Shown: positions 7,601 through 10,981 of the stretch, one piece after another
Numbering within the stretch: position 1 is the stretch's first letter
Layout of the letters: the number at the start of each line of letters is the position of its first letter
Origin: an uncultured Lachnospiraceae bacterium
GTDB lineage: Bacteria; Bacillota; Clostridia; Lachnospirales; Lachnospiraceae
Assembly: GCA_905236585.1 (NCBI GenBank)
Contig: CAJOQZ010000237.1
Span: 1-10,981 of the forward strand
Length of the DNA: 10,981 nt
Direction: 5' to 3'
Translations under genes and position numbers: made by a program
Notes under the pieces: generated by a model
The model's database searches: none
What the model was told of the DNA's origin: nothing
The model's input: only the letters and a program-made list of their open reading frames with translations

Positions 7601-7829
7601 CTTTTTTATAAAATATAAATTACACTAACCCATGCGGAAAGTAAAGTGGCAAGTGCAGGATTTTTTATGGATATTTTTTCAATTTTTACGTTATCTTTTT
7701 TGAAAAGCGAACCGATATATTAGGTACAAGATAAGATTTTCCTGTTACAAGGCGAGCGTTAGCAGGGGGATTTTTGGAAACAAGACAAGCAAAAAGGAGA
7801 CAGAAATCTATCATGAAGGATGCAAAGTA
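7601..7829. other. AT-rich intergenic stretch between galK and the 399-aa gene
   Basis: No convincing gene. Besides the galK promoter candidate it contains one imperfect hairpin at 7741-7766 (CCTGTTA / TAGCAGG with one G-T pair, 12-nt loop) followed on the plus strand by GGGATTTTT, which resembles a weak plus-strand terminator. The rest is A/T-rich runs. It could be the remains of a lost gene or a small RNA, but nothing supports either firmly. Confidence 0.3.
7617..7645 (-). promoter_or_regulatory. Candidate galK promoter
   Basis: On the minus strand TTTACT (7645-7640), 17 nt, TAATTT (7622-7617). An overlapping alternative is TTTCCG, 17 nt, TATATT (7617-7612). Neither is close to consensus, but the region just upstream of the galK ribosome-binding site is AT-rich and one of them is likely used. 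Confidence 0.3.
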
Positions 7830-7861
7830 AAGCAGCCGTTCCAAAAGGAATACGGCTGCTT
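7830..7861 (-). terminator. Terminator hairpin after the 399-aa gene
   Basis: A 10-bp perfect stem AAGCAGCCGT / ACGGCTGCTT (7861-7852 and 7839-7830) with a 12-nt interior that can add two G-C pairs (CC TTTT GG). The minus-strand tail TACTTTGC is poor in T. The plus-strand side (CGTTTTATCTTT) is also modestly T-rich. It lies 22 bp past the stop codon and probably terminates that gene, possibly inefficiently. Confidence 0.65.
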
Positions 7862-7883
7862 CGTTTTATCTTTGCTTTGTTCT

Positions 7884-9083
7884 TTATGCAATATCTTTTA
7901 CCATGGTGATATCGACACGGTTCTTCTTCACGCCGACAACGACGTCCTTTGCAATGCTTGCCACGATCGACCGCTCGAGTTCGTCCCATGCCTCTTTCGC
8001 CGCTTCATCGTCTCCGGTCGTCTCGTTCAATCCATCCTTGTAATTATACAAAGACCATACCATCTCCGGGTAAATCATGCCGCTGTTCGGCAGATCGTAC
8101 ATTCCCATGCTGCCGTAGGAAACCATACCGCCGCCGTACTTCTGCTGCAATTTCATGACTTCGTCATATCCCATCAGCCCGGACTCGACAACATCCGCCA
8201 ATTTGTCCATAAAGCCCTTAGCGGAAGCATTCCTGCCGGAAGTGGACATGCCAAGAAGGTCGGTCTTCTTCTCCGTATCCATTTCCGTTTTCGCCGTCAT
8301 TCGGATGCAGCACTCCTTCTCATAACGCTCGAACCATACGACCGCTTCATATTCGCCGGTCAATTCCTTAAGCATGCCGACCATTTCTTCAAAAAGCAGT
8401 TTGACCTGAATCGAATCTTTTTTCGGCAGGTCAAGTTCGCCGATATACTGATCCGCCTTTTCAAGAGCGCTTGCGATACGTTCCTCACGGTTGTCCAAAA
8501 CGATCTGCTGCGTCGTCACCTTAGACGCTTTCGAACCGACATTCGACAACGTCTCGACAAAACTCTTCGTGATCACAACCACGATCCGGTCTTTTTCCAC
8601 GGAGACGTCAATATCGTTCGCCAGATTCGCAAGAAGCGACCGCTCCAAATCGTCCCATGATTCCTGTGCATAGGCGTCCTCCTTGCGCTTCGATAAGACC
8701 TGTGACTTATACTCGGACAAGGACCATGTCGCCTTCTCGTTGTCCTTTGATGAGAATGTAGAAAGCAGTTTCCCGAAGAAACCGGGCTTTGCGCTGTTAG
8801 ATAGCGTAGTCGATACGGATACTAACTGCTCGCGTTCATTCGCGTCCGCTTTTTCTTCCGCCATAATGAAAATCCGCGATACTTTCGCGTCCCCCTCAAG
8901 CCAGAGGGTAACGGAATTGCGCGCTATGGATTTTACCAGCCGCAGCGCTTCCTCCGTCAACAAGGTAAGCCGCATCGCATTCTTCCCTTCGATGCCGTTG
9001 CGGAACATATAATCTTCCAAGATATCATACGCCCTTTTCACTCCCTCTTCGGCGTTGTTGAACCAAATGTGTTCTGATTCCAT
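7884..9083 (-). CDS. Unknown soluble protein of two diverged tandem repeats
   Basis: I do not recognise this 399-aa protein. It has no signal peptide or membrane segment and is acidic and helical-looking. Its two halves align. MRLTLLTEEALRLV...VTLWLEGD (37-64) corresponds to QVKLLFEEMVGMLK...AVVWFERY (226-254). NSAKPGFFGKL (96-106) matches NASAKGFMDKL (285-294), WSLSEYK (120-126) matches WSLYNYK (343-349), and WDDLERSLLANLANDIDV (143-160) matches WDELERSIVASIAKDVVV (366-383). Each unit is thus about 170 aa with a helix, two strands, a variable linker and a closing helix-strand. The helix plus paired strands recalls degenerate GHKL ATPase folds such as anti-sigma kinases, but without the ATP-binding Asn, so this is only a guess. 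The ATG at 9083 has AGGAGGG 7 nt upstream. It has its own strong promoter, a structured leader of about 100 nt and a terminator hairpin, so it is probably a single-gene unit. Confidence 0.85.
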   Translation of the reverse strand: MESEHIWFNNAEEGVKRAYDILEDYMFRNGIEGKNAMRLTLLTEEALRLVKSIARNSVTLWLEGDAKVSRIFIMAEEKADANEREQLVSVSTTLSNSAKPGFFGKLLSTFSSKDNEKATWSLSEYKSQVLSKRKEDAYAQESWDDLERSLLANLANDIDVSVEKDRIVVVITKSFVETLSNVGSKASKVTTQQIVLDNREERIASALEKADQYIGELDLPKKDSIQVKLLFEEMVGMLKELTGEYEAVVWFERYEKECCIRMTAKTEMDTEKKTDLLGMSTSGRNASAKGFMDKLADVVESGLMGYDEVMKLQQKYGGGMVSYGSMGMYDLPNSGMIYPEMVWSLYNYKDGLNETTGDDEAAKEAWDELERSIVASIAKDVVVGVKKNRVDITMVKDIA

Positions 9084-9127
9084 ATATTGCCCCTCCTGTT
9101 CTCTCCTTAAATATTACGCATATAATG

Positions 9128-9149
9128 ATCCGGCCTTCCCACGCCGGAT
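9128..9149 (-). promoter_or_regulatory. Hairpin in the leader of the 399-aa gene
   Basis: Perfect 7-bp GC-rich stem, ATCCGGC (9149-9143) and GCCGGAT (9134-9128) on the minus strand, 8-nt loop, in the roughly 100-nt untranslated leader. It is followed by ATTATATG, so it is not a terminator. It may position the downstream ribosome-binding site or be part of a regulatory leader. It does not match a riboswitch class I know. Confidence 0.45.
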
Positions 9150-9171
9150 GACTTAAGCAATGCCTGCGCGT

Positions 9172-9219
9172 CGGTTACAACCGCTTCTTATCATACACCC
9201 GTAGGGTCGTTTGTGTCAA
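9172..9219 (-). promoter_or_regulatory. Strong promoter with dyad at the start site
   Basis: On the minus strand a perfect -35 TTGACA (9219-9214), 18-nt spacer and -10 TATGAT (9195-9190, 5 of 6). The predicted start lies near 9183, inside the perfect dyad CGGTT-GT-AACCG (9183-9172), a plausible repressor site. The spacer itself contains ACCC-TAC-GGGT. The segment 9177-9190 repeats an arm of the neighbouring palindrome with one mismatch. Confidence 0.75.
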
Positions 9220-9237
9220 ATGAGAACAGGAGAATTT

Positions 9238-9362
9238 CACGGAAATCAATTTTCATCTAATCTTGATGTGCGAACAAACGCTTCTTAAGTGTTCGACGGC
9301 AGAAATGCCTTAGCCTCACACTTAAGAAGCGTATGTTCTCAACAAAAAAATTGATTTCCGTG
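9238..9362. repeat. 125-bp nested palindrome (structured element)
   Basis: Outer arms of 16 bp are perfect inverted repeats, CACGGAAATCAATTTT (9238-9253) and its complement (9347-9362). After an asymmetric interior loop come inner arms of 21 bp with a single A-A mismatch (9272-9292 and 9318-9338), including a perfect 15-bp block with core CTTCTTAAG. The apex holds GGCA-GAAA-TGCC (9298-9309), a GNRA tetraloop if read as plus-strand RNA. It starts 13 bp past the manA stop codon and ends 18 bp before the next -35. No T-run follows it on either strand, so it is not a standard terminator. It could be a short palindromic mobile repeat, an intercistronic RNA structure or a small RNA. No target-site duplication is visible. 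Confidence 0.8.
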
Positions 9363-9375
9363 GATGCCGCATTAA

Positions 9376-10311
9376 CTACGGTATCGTCGTAGCGATGACC
9401 GTCATATTGCCTCCGAGCGAATACGCGCCGCTTTTCGCGGGAAGAAACAGGCTGTCACCGGCCTTTACGTCCGTCCTTGCACCATCGTTTATGACATAGC
9501 CGTTTCCCGCAACGATCAGCAGGGATAAAAAACTGTCCTCCGTGACTTCTCCGGCAATCTCTTCGTCTTTTACGCAGTAGAGATCCACGACAAAACATCC
9601 GCACGCCCCGATGTGCCTGCCGAAATTATAATCCTCCCGTGGCTTCGCCAATGTCGCTACATCAAGCGCCCGGTCGATATGCAGTGTCCTTTCCTTGCCG
9701 TCGACGCCCTTTCTTCCGTAATCATATACGCGGTAGGTTACATTTGAATTTTGCTGGATCTCTGCAAGCAGAATGCCGCCGCCGATCGCATGGACGCATC
9801 CTGCCTCTATGAAGAATATGTCGCCTTTTTTTACCGCCACCATATTCATAACATCGCCTAAAGTGCCGTCTGCAATCCGTCGGCGAAACTCTTCCCTGCT
9901 TACCGTGCGGCTGCATCCGTAGCAAAGGGCGGAGCCGGGAATCGCATCTATGACGTACCACATTTCCGTTTTCCCGTACTGGTTCTCGTGCTCTCTGGCA
10001 TACGCATTGTCGGGATGCACCTGCACCGAGAGGTTGTCCTTTGCATCTATGAGTTTGATCAGTATCGGGAAATCCTCGAACTTCGCACAGTTGCATCCGA
10101 GTACCCCCGCTCCCGCTTTCTTGATGTACTCCGGCAGCGTCAATCCGGCGTATTCTCCGGATGCCACGACCGACGCTCCATCGGGATGCGCCGACAGTTC
10201 CCACGTTTCGGCGAGGTTATCCCCGTCAAAGTTTTTTCCATATTCTTCTATCAGTCTGCGACCGCCCCAGATGGTGCTTTTCTTCGCCGGTTCCAAACGA
10301 TATACCGCCAT
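9376..10311 (-). CDS. manA: Mannose-6-phosphate isomerase, type I
   Basis: Zinc-dependent cytoplasmic isomerase (311 aa) interconverting mannose-6-phosphate and fructose-6-phosphate, linking mannose use and mannose-based precursor supply to glycolysis. The cupin zinc site is complete: Gln97 and His99 in SVQVHPDN, Glu116 in KTEMWYV and His174 in GCVHAIG. The active-site stretch EIQQNSNVTYRVYDYGR (184-200) carries the conserved Arg194. The N-terminus (RLEPAKKSTIWGG) and the length match the short Firmicute form (about 315 aa) rather than the enterobacterial one of about 390 aa. The ATG at 10311 has AAAGGG 8 nt upstream. It follows hicB by 35 bp with no clear promoter between, so it may be cotranscribed with the toxin-antitoxin pair or use a promoter inside hicB. 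The stop is TAG, 13 bp before the palindrome. Confidence 0.96.
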   Translation of the reverse strand: MAVYRLEPAKKSTIWGGRRLIEEYGKNFDGDNLAETWELSAHPDGASVVASGEYAGLTLPEYIKKAGAGVLGCNCAKFEDFPILIKLIDAKDNLSVQVHPDNAYAREHENQYGKTEMWYVIDAIPGSALCYGCSRTVSREEFRRRIADGTLGDVMNMVAVKKGDIFFIEAGCVHAIGGGILLAEIQQNSNVTYRVYDYGRKGVDGKERTLHIDRALDVATLAKPREDYNFGRHIGACGCFVVDLYCVKDEEIAGEVTEDSFLSLLIVAGNGYVINDGARTDVKAGDSLFLPAKSGAYSLGGNMTVIATTIP

Positions 10312-10346
10312 AGCATTTTCCCTTTCTTATACTTCCACTCCTGTGG

Positions 10347-10688
10347 TCACATACACGCCAGTTTTTGCCTTATCGCGTCCTCGACAAAACTGTTCAACGA
10401 TTGGTTGTGTTCCATGGCATAGATCGCCGCGCTGCGATGAAGATCGCTGCCGATGCGGACGTTGAAGCTGCCCTTGTAGGGCTTTTCCGGTTCGATGCCG
10501 TCTGCATTGCAATATTCCAAATAATCGTCTATCGAGCCGCAAAAATCCTCCGTAAGTTCTTGCAGCGTTTTCCCCTCATACATAATGAGCGACTTTTTCA
10601 AACCTAAGACCTTTCCTGTAAATGTATGGTCCTCCTCTGAAATCTCAACACTACCAACATACCCCTTATACTTTATTGTATTACTCAC
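10347..10688 (-). CDS. hicB: HicB-family antitoxin
   Basis: Antitoxin (113 aa) that binds and neutralises HicA and, with it, represses the hicAB promoter. The N-terminal part (about 5-65, KYKGYVGSVEISEEDHTFTG...) is the HicB-like partial RNase H fold. The C-terminal segment GSFNVRIGSDLHRSAAIYAM...SLNSFVEDAIRQKL (73-110) is a ribbon-helix-helix DNA-binding domain of the Arc/MetJ type. The start codon is GTG (10688-10686), overlapping the hicA stop by 4 nt (GTGA), which implies translational coupling. A GAGAGG-like site lies within the end of hicA. Toxin-first, antitoxin-second order is usual for hicAB. Confidence 0.88.
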   Translation of the reverse strand: MSNTIKYKGYVGSVEISEEDHTFTGKVLGLKKSLIMYEGKTLQELTEDFCGSIDDYLEYCNADGIEPEKPYKGSFNVRIGSDLHRSAAIYAMEHNQSLNSFVEDAIRQKLACM

Positions 10689-10942
10689 AATATTTCACCG
10701 TCCTCTCTCAGTTTATTTATAATCCCCGATAAATAATCTTTTCTAATCACATTAGACGGATGCGGTTTGTGCATAATGAACGACCGCCCATCGGTAGATT
10801 TGAACAAAACGCGCGAACCACTTGTTTTACCTTTGTTGTCAATCTCATATCCTAACAACCTTAGAAGCGTTTCTAACTCATCAAACCGATAATCACTGGG
10901 CATCGACAACAACCTTCGTATCAACTTTTCCTTCCTGCTCAT
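10685..10942 (-). CDS. hicA: HicA-family mRNA-interferase toxin
   Basis: Small toxin (85 aa) of the HicA family, with a double-stranded RNA-binding-like fold that cleaves mRNA when free of HicB. Visible features are the N-terminal helix MSRKEKLIRRLLSMPSDYRFDELETLLRLLG, then KTSGSRVLF (39-47) and FIMHKPHPSN (55-64) with the probable catalytic His58, and a closing helix YLSGIINKLRE (70-80). The classical GSH motif reads GSR here, which also occurs in related Firmicute toxins as I recall them. The start chosen is the ATG at 10942, which has GGAGG 8 nt upstream. The longer frame from 10957 would place AAAGGA directly against its ATG. The promoter is mostly outside the window. Confidence 0.87.
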   Translation of the reverse strand: MSRKEKLIRRLLSMPSDYRFDELETLLRLLGYEIDNKGKTSGSRVLFKSTDGRSFIMHKPHPSNVIRKDYLSGIINKLREDGEIL

Positions 10943-10950
10943 ATTATACA

Positions 10951-10955
10951 CCTCC
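10951..10955 (-). promoter_or_regulatory. Ribosome-binding site that sets the hicA start
   Basis: Minus-strand GGAGG, 8 nt before the ATG at 10942-10940. It lies directly after, and overlaps, the alternative ATG at 10957-10955, so the shorter protein starting MSRKEK is preferred. Confidence 0.7.
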
Positions 10956-10981
10956 ATTCCTTTGCTGCAACAGGTTTTCTA

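Noticed and set aside
7700..7715. Possible catabolite-responsive (cre) site TGAAAAGCGAACC near galK, and a similar TTGAAAAACGATAGG near mglB
   Set aside because: Both have an extra A that breaks the cre consensus spacing and lack the 3' half. Neither is good enough to call.
7813..7830. Five-codon plus-strand frame ATG AAG GAT GCA AAG TAA after AAAAAGGAGA, before the 7830-7861 hairpin, as a leader peptide
   Set aside because: The spacing from AGGAGA to ATG is about 13 nt, there is no convincing plus-strand promoter, and the hairpin is explained as the end of the minus-strand gene.
9238..9362. Reading the palindrome as the rho-independent terminator of manA
   Set aside because: Neither the inner nor the outer stem is followed by a T-run on the minus strand, and the arms are much longer than typical terminators. 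Termination through another mechanism is not excluded.
1..10981. Transposases, CRISPR arrays, tRNA or rRNA genes
   Set aside because: No transposase or integrase frame, no regularly spaced direct repeats and no recognisable structural RNA gene were seen on either strand.

Overview
The window looks like chromosomal DNA of a Firmicute, most likely a Clostridia/Lachnospiraceae-type gut anaerobe. This is inferred from strong AGGAGG ribosome-binding sites, Gram-positive style sugar-binding lipoproteins with Ser/Thr/Ala/Asp-rich linkers, short rho-independent terminators and the protein families present. No rRNA or other phylogenetic marker is in view, so the taxonomy is tentative. Every supported gene lies on the minus strand, so transcription runs from the right end to the left end.

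In order of transcription, the right end (10942-9376) holds a hicA-hicB toxin-antitoxin pair with overlapping stop and start codons, followed 35 bp later by manA (mannose-6-phosphate isomerase). A striking 125-bp nested palindrome (9238-9362) follows manA. Next comes a strong promoter with a structured leader that drives an unrecognised 399-aa protein (7884-9083), built from two diverged copies of the same unit. This gene ends at a hairpin (7830-7861). A galactokinase gene, galK (6411-7586), follows with its own terminator (6314-6363).

The left half is a sugar-uptake operon. A ROK-family repressor (5006-6217) has a promoter/operator just upstream and is followed closely by an ABC importer of the multiple-monosaccharide (ChvE-MmsA-MmsB, also called GguA/GguB) type: ATPase, permease and binding lipoprotein. 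A terminator (815-849) closes the operon. A second sugar operon then begins with its own promoter, a hairpin at the transcript start and a galactose/glucose-binding lipoprotein of the MglB type, cut by the window edge.

Together the genes describe import of monosaccharides (MglB for galactose/glucose, ChvE-Mms for aldoses), entry of galactose into the Leloir pathway (GalK) and interconversion of mannose-6-P and fructose-6-P (ManA). The sugar genes themselves are ordinary. The parts worth a second look are in 7884-9362: the duplicated protein of unknown function, the palindrome whose arm sequence recurs at that gene's promoter, and an 11-nt sequence upstream of that promoter complementary to the gene's ribosome-binding site.
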